A DNA stretch of 64,000 bases from Viola odorata (GCA_963691705.1 OY829539.1:57200327-57264326); one strand, 5' to 3'; shown: positions 39,233 through 50,059, counted from the first letter of the stretch. Translations and numbers: made by a program. Notes: a model not told the origin generated them from the sequence alone.

Positions 39233-39817
39233 GGCCGATCGTGGAAAGATGGAAACGCAAAAATCGTGAAATTCCAGCTAGTAACTAGATGCGTAATCCC
39301 TAGTGAAGTAGAGCTGACAGAAAAAGCGATTCATGCGGCTTCCATACTAACGCCCTATGACGGCAGCGGAAAGGCTCCTACGGGTAGTTACTATCTCTTG
39401 TAACCCGTTATGCTACTGATGGTTTACAATTGAGAGTGTGTAGAATACCTTCCGAGTAATGGAAAGATTGACTATTGCACAAGCGACGATACTATGAGGC
39501 CCGCCGGGAAAGCTAACCTGATACTAAGCTCAGCGATATCTATTGCTGAAACATTACGAGTCTGCTCGAAAAAATAAACATATTATGTCGCCAAGATGGT
39601 AGCGACACCCTGGGAATTTCAGAAAGTGAAAGCTAAAGAAAGGGAAAAGGCAGCGGCAAAGATATAAACTGCTTAAATCCATAAAAGTGCCTTAGAAAGG
39701 TCACAAGTTCCAAAGACCAAAACAATAATGCCGCGGAGGCAAAAAATAAAAAGCTCGATGGCTGTAAAAGAGGCGGCAAAGCTTGGGAATGTGTCAACCC
39801 TCGGGGTTCCTCCGTTT

Positions 39818-42159
39818 CTAACCCTCCGCCTTAGCTCGGCGAAAACCTGCTTCATTAAGGTCGGCAAACTTCTGTTTGAAGGCCTTTGTGACCTCGTCAC
39901 CTTTGTACGCATCTGCTCCATGGACCTCTTCAAAGCATTCAACTAAGATAGTGGCCGTCCGCTCGATGTGCCACAGGCTCTTGTCGGTTGATTCCTCCAT
40001 CAGAGCGGCTCTCTCTTCCTCCAAGGCCGCTTTCTCCCTTGCCAAGGATGACTTCTCTCTTTCCAGCATGGCATTCTTTGCATCAAGGGAGGACACTCGC
40101 CCCGACAGCTCCTGCTGAGCCAGTAAAAATTGAGTGCGTTCCTCCAGCAACTTATTCTTCTCATTTCGCTCTCGCGAAAGTTCAGAAAGGGACGCGGTCA
40201 GAGAAGCAGCATGACGCTGTACGTGCTCTGTCCAGTAGTGAAACTTCACGAAATTGGAAAAGAGACTAGAGCGTAGCGAATTTGCCTTATCATCACTTGT
40301 CTGCGAGAGGAAAGCTTCCCGCTCAGCGGCGGTCGACAGTATTTGGGCTGCCAAGAAAGCCGAAACCTCAACTGAACCATCACCCCCGAGAGTCACTAAG
40401 CCTGTATTGCGAAAATCATATAAGCCCACTTGGTGAGTCACAGTACCAGGCTCACTCGAGGAACTTAGGTCCACATCATAGTTAAAGGTGGAGGCCCCTT
40501 CGCCACAACATTGCGATAAAGGAATGCTTGAAGGCACAAAGGCCACAGGGACAGGAGGGTGGACTTGAGAAGAAGGACCCCCTTGGACGGCATAGGAATC
40601 GTGAGGGTGGTAGCCCGTAAAGTCCTGTAAACCTTCTTGATAGCCCGAGTTAGAACCATATGTATGAACAGGCCCACCGAAGGAATTGGGTGAAGCCCCG
40701 AAAGTCTCAGTCGTACCCATGTTCACCAAAAACCCAGAAGGGTGAGTCTGGGAGCATCCATAGAAACAAAGGTGTTGTCCGGTCCGACTTCCGCCACGGC
40801 GACAGTAGAAGATAAGCTTCCACCCTCACCCTCTGGCCGGGACCTCTTCTTAGAACCAGTCAGCACATAACCCATGTCCATTTCGCCTGTGGGAGACGCG
40901 GAAGTAGAAACAGCGGCAGTGTCCTGCAAAGAACCCAGTAGAAACACTGATAAGAGAAACGGGTAAAATAACGACTGACATCAAGGTATAACGTATCGTG
41001 GATAAAAAGCCCACTCACAATAGTTGTGTCAAGAGGAGGCGCTTCAGAAGAAGCTACCGCGTCCGGAGAAGGAGTGAGAGCGGCAACACTCCTTGTTCTT
41101 CTCTTCCTTTTTCCTTTGTTAGGAACCCTAGGGGCTTTAGAAGGAGACGGCTGAGTAGAAGGGGCAGCGACGGTTACAATAGGGATACCCGAAGGGATGT
41201 CGGTATTCCCCTCACCGGCTGAGGAAGAAGATACTTGAGCGAGGCTCACAAAAATAGCAGGTAGAACAGTGGAGTTATCGGCAGCTTCCGTCGAGGTGGC
41301 CTTCTCTTTTTCTTCTCGGTCCTGGGCCCTTTTTAGTCGCCTCCTAACGCTTTCAGGCTTGTAGTTGGGATCTGTCGCTGCATGATGGAAAAATAGCGTT
41401 AGCATTAGTATCAGTGATAATAAAGAAGGAAGCGACTCGACACTCACGTCTAACGCAGTCCTTCATATCGACTCTGCACACCACATAGCGGATATGAACA
41501 CTGATTTCCAGTTGAAGGAGTTTGTCTAACCAGCCTTGTTCACGCTGAGGAAGATTCTCTGGCCGACCCCAGACGTTGTCCTTAACGTCTTGGTTAAACC
41601 CAGACCGCCACCAAGAACTGGGGTCTTCAGGAAGATCTATCACAAAGAACTCTTTCTTCCAAGCATCGACAGAAGACTCAATGTGGAGAAGTTTCCAAGT
41701 GAAATACTTGAGTGAGTCATCTTCATAACGGGGCGATATCGTTATCACTCCCCGACACTTCATCAGCTTAAAAACTGATTTAAGCAGTAAAAGAGAAGGG
41801 GAAGTGATCCCCTTATATTTACAAAGCTCTAAGAAGGCACAAACGCAGCAGTACGCATTTGGGGCTAATTGAGCGGGATTCAAATCGCAGACAATGAGCA
41901 ACTATTTTATGAAAGAGTTGATGGGAAGCTGGAAACCATAACGGAACATTTGTGTGTACAGGACCCTACGCTTGCCCGTCAAAACGCTATTCAAGCGTAC
42001 CGACTCAGGGACAACGATGGCCTTATAACCATCAGGGATAACAGCATTATGTGCGGCTAAATGCTCATTAAGAACGACCTCAGAGGTGATACTGCTAACT
42101 GTAATATCCATCTTTTTCTCATCGGCAGATCTCGACTCAGAGCGGCGAGTCTTAGCCAT
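39818..42159 (-). pseudogene. Antisense gene A of element C, three exons, two late defects
   Basis: Start MAKTRRSES at 42159. Exon 1 (42159-41448) has the domain MFRYGFQLPI...LNPAQLAPNAY...SPRYEDDSLKYF, which resembles the 'putative gypsy-type transposon' family (Transposase_28). It ends before GTGAGT in phase 1. Exon 2 (41377-41019) starts after ATGCAG in the matching phase; it is basic and Ser/Pro-rich (KGKRKRRTRS) and ends before GTGAGT in phase 0. Exon 3 (40923-39818) starts after TTTGCAG; it is low complexity, then a coiled coil (residues KNKLLEERTQFLLAQQELSG onward). Total ~725 codons. Defects: TAG at 41902-41904 and one frameshift near 40735-40760. I do not know its function. It is the paralogue of gene B. 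Confidence 0.78.
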
Positions 42160-42334
42160 GGCAGAAATAAATAAATAAAAAAGTAAAGATGAAGAAGACG
42201 ACGAAAGAAAATAGGAAGTACCTTTAGAGAGAAAGCGCTTTGAGAGCCTTGAACGGTGGAAAGAAAATAAGACGGCTAGAGAAAATATGAAGAAAGCAGA
42301 ACGGCAAAAGTAAGAAAAAGAAATAAGTATTGGG

Positions 42335-42341
42335 TTTTATA
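42335..42341 (-). promoter_or_regulatory. TATA box of antisense gene A
   Basis: The minus strand reads GGGTTATAAAACCC, ~180 bp before the ATG at 42159. The 5' leader that follows is A/T-rich, with TTTATTTATTTATT just upstream of the ATG. Confidence 0.6.
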
Positions 42342-42799
42342 ACCCTAGTGGTCAAAGGAAACGACGGACGCTGCAGTCGTTGCGTGAGAACATCACAGGG
42401 AAAAGACTCAAGCAATGGGTACAATTTTAGAGAAGCACAACAACGCTTCGATTTTGCTAAAATTCCGAAGCACGCTAGCCCTAGGTGTCCTACAAATCGG
42501 ACACGTGGGCCTAAGTCATCACGGATTTTCACTCGTATTAATGAGAAGATCGCGAGCATTGAATGCTCCGGGAAGCAGAAAAGATTTTCTGGAATAAGAC
42601 AAGAGCGATATCGCAATACTGGAAACAACGCGGGAAAATGAAACAAGGGTCCGTTATTGTCTAAGAATGAAGTACAGATATCGTTTTGCGCGAAAAGGCG
42701 TTATTACAATACAGAAAAAGTGAATAAAGAGAAAAATCTCCCCAGAGGGTCGGCCTTGACCAGTCGATGGCCGGCACAGATATCGCCGCCACCATTCTC

Positions 42800-45013
42800 T
42801 CACTCCTCCCCGAGAGAAAGAAAATCTCCCTCGCCTTCGCCTAAATCCTTTATCTTCTTGGAAGTATAATCAGATAGCTTGGTCAAATCAACAGCTCCCT
42901 GGCGATAGAGATCTGTAAAGCCAGCGATACATACCTCCATAGTCTTATTTTTCCACCAAGCTATCCTCGAGGGTACTTTGGCCAAATCCGCATCACGGGA
43001 CAATATCTCTTCACGGAGGAATGAGTTTCTTTTGTTGGCCGCCACTAGTTCCGCCTCCAGTAGCTCCACTTTAGCCTTCCCTTTGGATCTTTCTCGTGCG
43101 AGATCGGCGCGACACTAGTTCAACTCTACCCGGGTACTATCTTGAAGTTTGGACAGCTCTGTCACCTTCACCAAAGCGGCGTTTAATTATTCCGTCGAAT
43201 CGGGGGAGCGTCGAACCTTTTCGCCCTGATCCTCGAGAAAATAGTGCAGCTCGCGAAAGCTAGCCAACATATCGTTCAGGAGGCGTGAATGTTGAACTGC
43301 AGGAGGGTGTTGCAGGAACTCTTCCTTGTCCTTCGAAGAACTGAACATCTGGCCCACTATGGTCCCTACCGGCTCATCTCGCGATAGCGGATCTGATATC
43401 CCTAAAGCACGAAGCCCGTCAGTACCGAAAGATGACAGATCCAACTGAAACGCCGCATCTCCTTGAGGACCTTGAGGGGAAAGGTTGGCGATAAAGGGAG
43501 GAGAGCAACTCTTTACGGAATTATCGACACCCGAGATCGACGAAAGGAATAAAGGCTGAGGCTTCTTCAAGACAGGATTAGGAGGAACATTTGGGCTTGA
43601 AACCGGCACGGTCACGTCCGGAATATAGGAGGAAATCGGAGAATCAGGACCACCGGATGGCAAAGGTGGGTCCACCGCCGCGGAAACCTCATCAGTTTTG
43701 GAAGGAGCAACGAAAGGTGCCTTGACAACCTCCGCCAGTTGCGAGGTACTCGCGGTAGGACAAGTGTCGATCTTAGTGGGGAGAACTGCGTTAACTTCCT
43801 TCAAAGGAGGAATCGGGGGACCAGGTTTTTCTTTCCGGATTTTCTTTTTGAGACGCTCCGTTTCGGCGGCTATCTCCTCGCTATTGTCCTCGGATGACTC
43901 CGCCACGGGATCGTTTTTCCTCCCCCTAAGCTTCATTCGTTGGGCAAGAGTGGCATGACGCAGTTCGGAACCGGCATCCATGCTCTCGCTATCGCTGTCA
44001 ATCGTTTCGGTCGCAGGACGACTTGAAGACACTCCCCTACCCCGAAGTGGCAACCAATTCTCAAGAAAACGAGAAGGTTGGGCGGAAACGTTGCGTGTCG
44101 CGACAGTCTTAATCCTCCTTTTCCTCGGTGGGAAAACTGGACGGCTGGAACTTTCGGGCGGGGGAGAAGGAGGTAACGTCTGAAGAGGTATCACGTTCAG
44201 AGGAGTGTTATTTCCAGCAGAGGAACAACCCTCAGCGCTACCTGTCAACGGAATATATTAATATATCAAGCAAAGTGAAGCGATAACGCGGCAAAAGAAA
44301 AACTCACCAACGACACATTCTTTCAAGGGTCTGAACCGAGCAAATTCCCGAATGCGGAAAGGCCCTTCTATCTCTAACAGAGCAGAAACATGGGACAAAT
44401 CAGCGCTAGACAACACTTCTGGGTTTTTCCAATCGGCACTAACAATCTTTTGATTAAAGCCTCTGCGCCACCAGCAGGACGGCAGTCGAAGGGTGAAGAA
44501 GCCATTTTTCCAATTATCCACGTTTTCTTCAAAACCTTGGAAGTTTCACCAGAAAAATCGCACGACGGCGTCATTCCATCTAGGAGTGATATCCACCAAG
44601 CAGGCACGACAGCTCAACTTGAAAAATGTACGGAACAGATCAAGGGATGGAGTGAAAATACGCTTCATCTCGCATGACAGAAGGAATGCGTAAATCCCAC
44701 ACCAGGAAGGCGGAGTTATTTGAACCGGATTGAGATCGTAGTGGTTCAGCAGCTTCATCAGAGAAGTATGAAGTGGGAGATGAAATCCATAGAGGAACAT
44801 CTTGAAGTAAACCAGCTGAAATGTTCCCCACATGGCGTCATGAAGTCGAATATCTTTCGTAGGGATATAAGGGCGACAGCCCAAGGGGAAGGTGATACCG
44901 TTCTCCTCTAACTCAACCCTCAAAACTTCATCACAATCAAAAATACTACGACCTCTCCTAGCCTCGAGATCGATGGGATTTTTGAATCTCGCAGAAGCTC
45001 TAATATGAGACAT
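42800..45013 (-). pseudogene. Antisense gene B of element C, two exons, three in-frame stops
   Basis: I take ATG 45013 (MSHIRASARFKNPID). Exon 1 (45013-44308) holds YGFHLPLHTSLMKLLNHYDL, TPPSWCGIYAFLLSCEM and WWRRGFNQK, aligned with YGFQLPI, LNPAQLAPNAY and WWRSGFNQD of gene A. It ends before GTGAGT in phase 1. Exon 2 (44241-42800) starts after TTGACAG in matching phase; it is Pro/Ser-rich with a basic patch (PPRKRRIKT), then an acidic and coiled-coil tail (VELLEAELVAANKRNSF). Total ~716 codons. Stops: TGA after RFFW in exon 1, TAA at 43187 and a TAG at about 43116-43118. The first intron sits at the same place and phase as in gene A (after ..KECVVG / ..KDCVRR); the second intron of gene A is absent. 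Confidence 0.78.
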
Positions 45014-45202
45014 AAGGAATTGGGAAAATAAACTACGGCAAGAGAGGGACAAAATACCTGGAATGGGTAGCCAGAGAATAGACCGTCGCCGCCGGCGAGC
45101 AGTTGTGGAGACTCTCCTCGAGCAAGAAGAAACACAGGAGAAAGAGAAAGTGCAAAAAATTGCAGAATATTAGCAAAAATGATGAAAAAGAATAGGGTTT
45201 CC

Positions 45203-45210
45203 CTTATAAA
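45203..45210 (-). promoter_or_regulatory. TATA box of antisense gene B
   Basis: The minus strand reads CCTTTATAAGGGAAACCCTA, ~190 bp before the ATG, the same distance as in gene A. An AAACCCTA telo-box-like motif follows directly. Confidence 0.58.
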
Positions 45211-45484
45211 GGTTCAACTTGAAGAAGAAGACAGCCTGTAAAAGTGAGACACGTGCGGAGCAGAAAGAGACGCGTGGACAGTCATTTATGTCTTTCAGAG
45301 AAGACGGTTATTGACTAGAAAACCAAAAGACGGTTGCACCCAGCAATAACTGTCCCCCTGCGGCAACCTTTGACGCTTGAAGAAATCACGCGAGAAAGCG
45401 ATAGGGGCACCAAAGAAAATGAAGCGTTATCTTATTCATTCCAAACAGCCATACGGCATCTACAAAGATACGAGACATGCTAAA

Positions 45485-45904
45485 CTAATCGCCCTCAGAC
45501 CAAGAGATACCATAGCAATAAACTACATCATCATCCGAGAGCGAGGCCTCCCTGCTAAAGGGAGGGAAAGGCTCCGCCTTCCTCTTTCCCACGTATATCA
45601 GTGATCGGTCGGGCTCCTCTTCTGTGGTCGACATCGCCGTTTCAGCGCTCGCGGAAGGGAGAGCTAATGTTGGCAAGACACGGGGAGGAATAGAGGGTTC
45701 ATCCCCCTTTTCAGCAGAAGGGGCACGATACTTGAAAAGCGGTGCAAACACCTTTGAGGCATTTTTCCTCCACCTCTTGCGTCCCCGTCGGTGAACGAAC
45801 GGCCTCCACGGAGGCGACGGAGGAGGATTATCTGAATCCGGCGAAGTCGGAGGAGTTGGCAGAGAATCCCGTGCCGCAGTATCTAAAAAATAAGAGTCAG
45901 CCAT
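45485..45904 (-). CDS. Antisense gene C of element C, 139-residue Pro/Ser-rich protein
   Basis: Uninterrupted frame starting MADSYFLDTAARDS. Residues 15-35 are rich in P, S and D (SLPTPPTSPDSDNPPPSPPW), followed by a strongly basic stretch (FVHRRGRKRWRKN, ~37-49) that could be a nuclear localisation or nucleic-acid-binding signal. The end is acidic (SLSDDDVVYCYG). I recognise no family. It lies ~470 bp upstream of gene B in the same orientation, between genes B and D, with its own TATA-like box. It may be a separate small gene or a first exon that once joined gene B. Confidence 0.5.
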   Translation of the reverse strand: MADSYFLDTAARDSLPTPPTSPDSDNPPPSPPWRPFVHRRGRKRWRKNASKVFAPLFKYRAPSAEKGDEPSIPPRVLPTLALPSASAETAMSTTEEEPDRSLIYVGKRKAEPFPPFSREASLSDDDVVYCYGISWSEGD

Positions 45905-45972
45905 GAGAGCACAGACGATCTGCCAAGAGGAAAGATAAACAAGAAGATGAACAGAAATGAGGGAAAGGATCC

Positions 45973-45983
45973 CATTAAATAGC
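45973..45983 (-). promoter_or_regulatory. TATA-like box before antisense gene C
   Basis: The minus strand reads GGCTATTTAATGGG, ~70 bp before the ATG at 45904. It is a weaker match to TATA than those of genes A, B and D. Confidence 0.45.
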
Positions 45984-46287
45984 CAAAAGAGGGGGAAAAG
46001 CTTTTGGATCTTCCAACATGACTTTTGAGGGCTGACACGTGTACAACTTGGAGTAAAAATCTAGATTTACAGTCACGCCTGTTGAAATCTCCCCCAGATC
46101 GAGGAAACTAAAATTTAGCCCAATCGGCGGATAAGGAGGCGGCGGCGCAGAATTAATGCAGAACGGTTAACGAGGAAACTGTCCAGTAACTGACTCATTT
46201 TCAGTTGGGCTGAGAATGCCTCCAATCGAAAAAAGACAAAGGGCGCATTAAAGAAGAAGAACAGTGATTAAGGGCGCAACAAAAACA

Positions 46288-46298
46288 ATTTATTTATT
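46288..46298 (-). terminator. Polyadenylation signal after antisense gene D
   Basis: The minus strand reads AATAAATAAAT about 75 bp after the stop codon of gene D, a canonical near-upstream element. Confidence 0.5.
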
Positions 46299-46370
46299 AT
46301 GGCCTAATGGCCGAAAGGTACAGCCGCATAACTAGGGTAAAAGAAAAAGGCTCAAAGGGAGCCACCGCCG

Positions 46371-46748
46371 TCAGGCATCAGAGCCAGCGTCCTCGGGTAC
46401 TTCGGGAATGTCTCTCAGAGAGTCCATGACCAGAGTCAGGTCAGCAGAGGTAACCCTCATTCCCTTCAAGCAGCACCCCAGCATGTCTTTGCACTGCTGC
46501 AGCATGGCGATCACCACCTGAATCCGAGCGATGGAGGTGGCCAACCTCGACACGCTCTCTAAAGGACTGAAATCCTCTAGAGACGTGGCTCCCAGCCTAG
46601 AATGGAGTGGGGTCAGCATCCCTTGTAGATCCAGGATGTCCTCAGAAGTCTTGACCAGCATGTTCTCCAAGAACCCGACGTCGCCATCATTGAGGTTCTT
46701 GAGAGTGTGGCCCTTGGAAAGGAGAAAATTTTTAGTCAAATGATCCAT
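46371..46748 (-). CDS. Antisense gene D of element C, 125-residue helical protein
   Basis: Uninterrupted frame from MDHLTKNFLLSKG to VPEDAGSDA. Composition and heptad-like spacing of Leu/Ile/Met (ENMLVKTSEDILDLQGML, SIARIQVVIAMLQQC) predict a mostly alpha-helical, possibly coiled-coil protein. No family is recognised. It is the gene closest to the 3' LTR. A TATA box lies 50 bp upstream and an AATAAA signal ~75 bp downstream, so it looks like a complete transcription unit. The absence of stops, unlike genes A and B, may mean constraint or just short length. Confidence 0.55.
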   Translation of the reverse strand: MDHLTKNFLLSKGHTLKNLNDGDVGFLENMLVKTSEDILDLQGMLTPLHSRLGATSLEDFSPLESVSRLATSIARIQVVIAMLQQCKDMLGCCLKGMRVTSADLTLVMDSLRDIPEVPEDAGSDA

Positions 46749-46797
46749 GATGCCAATTGCAAAAGATGAGGAGAGCGTGGGTGGAGAAAGCCCCCTG

Positions 46798-46804
46798 ATT
46801 TATA
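46798..46804 (-). promoter_or_regulatory. TATA box of antisense gene D
   Basis: The minus strand reads GGCCTATAAATCAGG, 50 bp before the ATG at 46748, leaving room for a ~20-nt leader. Confidence 0.62.
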
Positions 46805-47029
46805 GGCCCCGAGAAAAAGGCCTTGGAAAAAAAAGGAGGTCCTCAAAAGATGAGCCGTCCCGTTACCCTCGAAGGCTGATGGACCTGAAACGGAAACGAA
46901 GGTCGACGTTCGTATACTACCAACGACGCAGATATTCGAAGGGAGTACGAGATAGAATCCTAAAAAATGCCAAAATGCACGATATTACGGGTGGTCATGA
47001 CGTAAAAGCCATACGGTTGTCGGTATCCA

Positions 47030-47741
47030 TAATATAAGGCCGCGTCGATGTCGCAGGTAGCTCCTAGCAGCGTAAAGCCTCGCCGACATCGCAGGTATCT
47101 AGTGGTATAAAGCCGCACAAATCGTAGGCAGCTTATGGCATAAAACCGCGTCAATATCGCTGTTTCCATAAGCGGAAAGGAAAGAAAAACCCGCGTGATC
47201 TCAAAATCCCTGTAAGTACAAAGTTTTCTAATTTCTCCATGAATACCTATCTCCTCTATGTGTTTGCAGTTCACTCAAAAGGATGATGAACCCGGAACGC
47301 ATGCGAGCCTACGGTATGACCTGGTCGCGATCCGCGGCGGTGTCGAAAATGGCCCGTCAATAGCTCTCCTACGGCACGAACGAATCTGCAACTTTCCAAG
47401 CCCTACTGATGGTCCAAACAGGATAATATCGCTGGGCGAAAGCAACACCCTAATGGTTATGAACGGGATAGCGGCGTCTCTCGCGGATTTCTTAATACCT
47501 CATGAGGACGGATCTTTGGGCAAGAATGAAGGCCGGAATCCGCTTACTCGGAGGAAAGCTCCAGATCTAAGCTCTGCCCGTCGTTTAAACCAATCTCTGT
47601 CATATTAAAGGAGACAAAGAAGCTCGGAGATCCTGTGAGCATATCGCCTTGAGGAAGAAAGGACCCTCGCTTAAGATTCTAGACATGGACAGGGAATGAC
47701 AGCCCTTGGTAAACACTCGGGCTCGTTTTCAGTTGGGCTTA
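47030..47741 (+). other. Element C 3' untranslated region before the 3' LTR
   Basis: About 47036-47165 holds four degenerate repeats of a TAAAGCCGCGTCGATATCGCAGG type. The remainder has an open frame 47258-47608 with no recognised domain. A polypurine tract next to the LTR is not obvious: the last bases are TTTTCAGTTGGGCTTA. The phrase TTTTCAGTTGGGCT also occurs at 46198-46211, so the segment between may be duplicated or inserted. Confidence 0.6.
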
Positions 47742-48327
47742 TGATAACCATTAAGGCAATCCTAAGGGCATTTCTGTAATTATGACCTCTGCCGAAGATG
47801 GAGTCCCACAAGCCTTATCGGACATCTAAGCTATCGCTACCAGACCTTGAAGCATTTACTGGGATGGTCGACTTCAGCGGGGGGGAGGTCTCACGCGTCT
47901 CTAAACGCACGGCATCATCCCATCCCAAGGACCTATAGAGTTATCGCCCCCGACATCATCGTAGATATCGCCCCCGGCACCCTCTTCGGAGACATCAACC
48001 ATGACGTTGCCTCAGGTATCGCTGATGATGTCATCCTCAGGTATCGCCTGTGACGTCATCAGGAGCGTCGTCTCGCCTGGATATCGCCCTTTCGTCCAGC
48101 TATCGCCTCCAATGGCCTACAAATACCCCATAATGTAAAACATCAAGTAAGCCAGAATTTACTTACTAGAACCGCTGCTATTTTTGAATCGCTTACTGAC
48201 TTAAGCATCGGAGTGTCTACGCCGGAGCCCCCCCTCCGGCGCCTTGCAGGTGAGATCGACGTCAACTACAGCAACTCCGACCAACAGAAGCCATCTTCCC
48301 GATCACCTCAGAGATTGAATCTTATCA
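47742..48327 (+). repeat. Element C 3' LTR
   Basis: 586 bp, TGATAACC to CTTATCA, followed by the target duplication TTTTC. It differs from the 5' LTR mostly by transitions. Confidence 0.95.
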
Positions 48328-48481
48328 TTTTCTAGGTCTAGATTTGTTCTGGTAGGGTATAGTTTGTCAGATGTCATATCTATTCTGTGTGTTGGGTGTC
48401 GAACATGTATGTTATTACATGAGGTAGTTTTCCAATTTTGTGAATACTCGAGGGCGAGCATTGGGGCAGTGTGGGGATGTT

Positions 48482-50059
48482 TGATAGCACGTTTCACGGT
48501 CTCGATTTCGTCTTCTTTTCTAGCCCTTTCGGGGGCTTGATTCCTCTATTTGACCCTTATTCCACTCTTTATTGCAGATTGGCATCAAGAGAAGGAAAAG
48601 ATCGAAAAGAAGCACTTTTGGAGTATTTCTGAGGATTTTCAATTTCAAGGCCTAGAAGATCAGATTGACATCAAGGCCTCGACGCGAACCAGACCAGTGA
48701 GTTGTCTCTCGGCCATGACGACTCTGCATCTTCTCTTAATCGAAACCCAAGAGAAGCATCTTCAAAGATCCACACGGGATTTCACGCGTTTCTAGAAGCT
48801 TTCAGGCGCACCAAAAATCCCAGAATATTCCCTTGATAGGACATGTGCTGTCACACTCTCATTGTTCCTCCTTCCCCTTAGCTGTTTTTGTCTCCTAGCT
48901 AGTTTTAGCCTATATAAGCTTAGCTCTAGGGTTTTTGTAAGGACGGTTGTCCTAGGATATTTTGATATACATTATTTCATCTTCTCTGAGTATTTTTCTC
49001 CTCTTCTTGGTGTTTGGAGCAGCCGCCAACATTGTAAAAGGAGAAGCTTTTGATTAATACTATTTTATCTTTTTGGTTTCTTCTAACCCTTCTCTTTTAC
49101 TCATTGTATGATTATTATCATCCACTGTTCTTATACTAGTATGAGTAGCTAAATACCACCCTCTTAGTAAAGGGTATTTCAAGGGTTGTAGGGATCGGCT
49201 AAGAGGTCTAATGCGTGCTTAATGCGTGCTTAATATATTCTCTTGTTGCACATAACTGTTTACCGTTCTAATTCCATGCTTGTCTAGAAATGTTAAGGGC
49301 TTGATCAACTGTTAGTATTTCTACATGAGTTAATGTCATTTCCTTGGTTATACCTGACGCGAAGCTTTGGGATATTAGTAGACACCTAGTGGAGGCAGCG
49401 CGAGAGGCCTCTGTCTAGGGGTAAACGGTTATCTAGGGTATGTGATACGAGTCTGACAAGCTGAGCAATCACGCCCTAGATCTGTCTTACCTCCCGTTCA
49501 TGGGCGTTCTGAGTTTGGCCTCCCCACATTCGTGCATAGGAGGATGACGGAACATCAAGGTCACCTCATATGTGGAAACGGGGGGTGACTTTTATCTAAG
49601 AAGGTAAGTAGGGGATGCGGTGTGGAAACGCAGTCCCTATAGCAGGCCCGTACACGAGTCTAGAATATTTTCGGTGCCAATGACTAGCCGACCTAGAAAG
49701 CAACCCAGCGAACACCTTTTGCTAAGATCTTTCCCTATCTGAATATTATCTCTATTACTGCTTTTCTTGCCCTTGAACTACTTTCACTTATCTTGCCCTG
49801 GATTATAGTTTATTTTCATGCCCTGGATAACTATATTAACTTTCTATTAGCCCCTGATCTGCCTCGATTAATTGTATTAATCGACATAAACCTCCCCCTG
49901 TGTTACTTGGTTTTAATCTGTTGCATTTACTCTCTGTCATACATCTATATCAACGAATTATTCCTTCAATCTCTGTGGTTCGACCCTGTCTTGCCCTGTA
50001 CACATTAATTTGTGCATTTAGGCATCAGGATAAATTTAAGTATATTTGAGTGACGATCA
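48482..50059 (+). repeat. Element B 3' LTR
   Basis: 1,578 bp, TGATAGCACG to GTGACGATCA, preceded by the purine-rich tract GGGGCAGTGTGGGGATG (about 48463-48479). The block 48328-48481 is the last part of the element B internal region, separated from the rest by element C. Confidence 0.95.

Larger units (their letters stand above)
32406..48327 (+). mobile_element. Element C: 15.9-kb Tat-lineage retrotransposon with antisense gene cargo
   Basis: It is flanked by a perfect 5-bp duplication TTTTC (32401-32405 and 48328-48332). LTRs are at 32406-32990 and 47742-48327, both starting TGATAACC and ending CTTATCA. By hand they differ at about 15 positions plus one indel over 585 bp. The sense strand has one gag-pol frame (33077-38674) including the archaeal-type RNase H that marks the Tat clade. 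The 9 kb behind integrase holds tandem repeats and four antisense genes (39818-46748). The element is inserted in the 3' non-coding region of element B. Confidence 0.95.
21105..50059 (+). mobile_element. Element B: complete Athila-lineage retrotransposon, split by element C
   Basis: Both LTRs are present (21105-22674 and 48482-50059), with a primer-binding site, gag, protease, RT, RNase H, integrase, a third env-position frame and a polypurine tract (about 48464-48480) directly before the 3' LTR. Flanking bases share GTAC (21101-21104 and 50060-50063), and the LINE sequence is continuous across the site. Removing element C and its TTTTC duplication leaves about 13.0 kb. By hand I count about 50 substitutions plus a few indels between the LTRs over 1.57 kb (~3%), mostly transitions, so it is older than element C (~2.6%). 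Multiple stops make it inactive. Confidence 0.95.

Noticed and set aside
43698..44183. Plus-strand frames over the antisense gene B
   Set aside because: They mirror the Ser/Pro-rich exon of gene B, whose splice phases and paralogue support the minus strand.
47258..47608. Plus-strand 116-codon frame as an extra sense gene of element C
   Set aside because: No recognised domain, TATA box or codon bias; it lies in the 3' untranslated region before the LTR.
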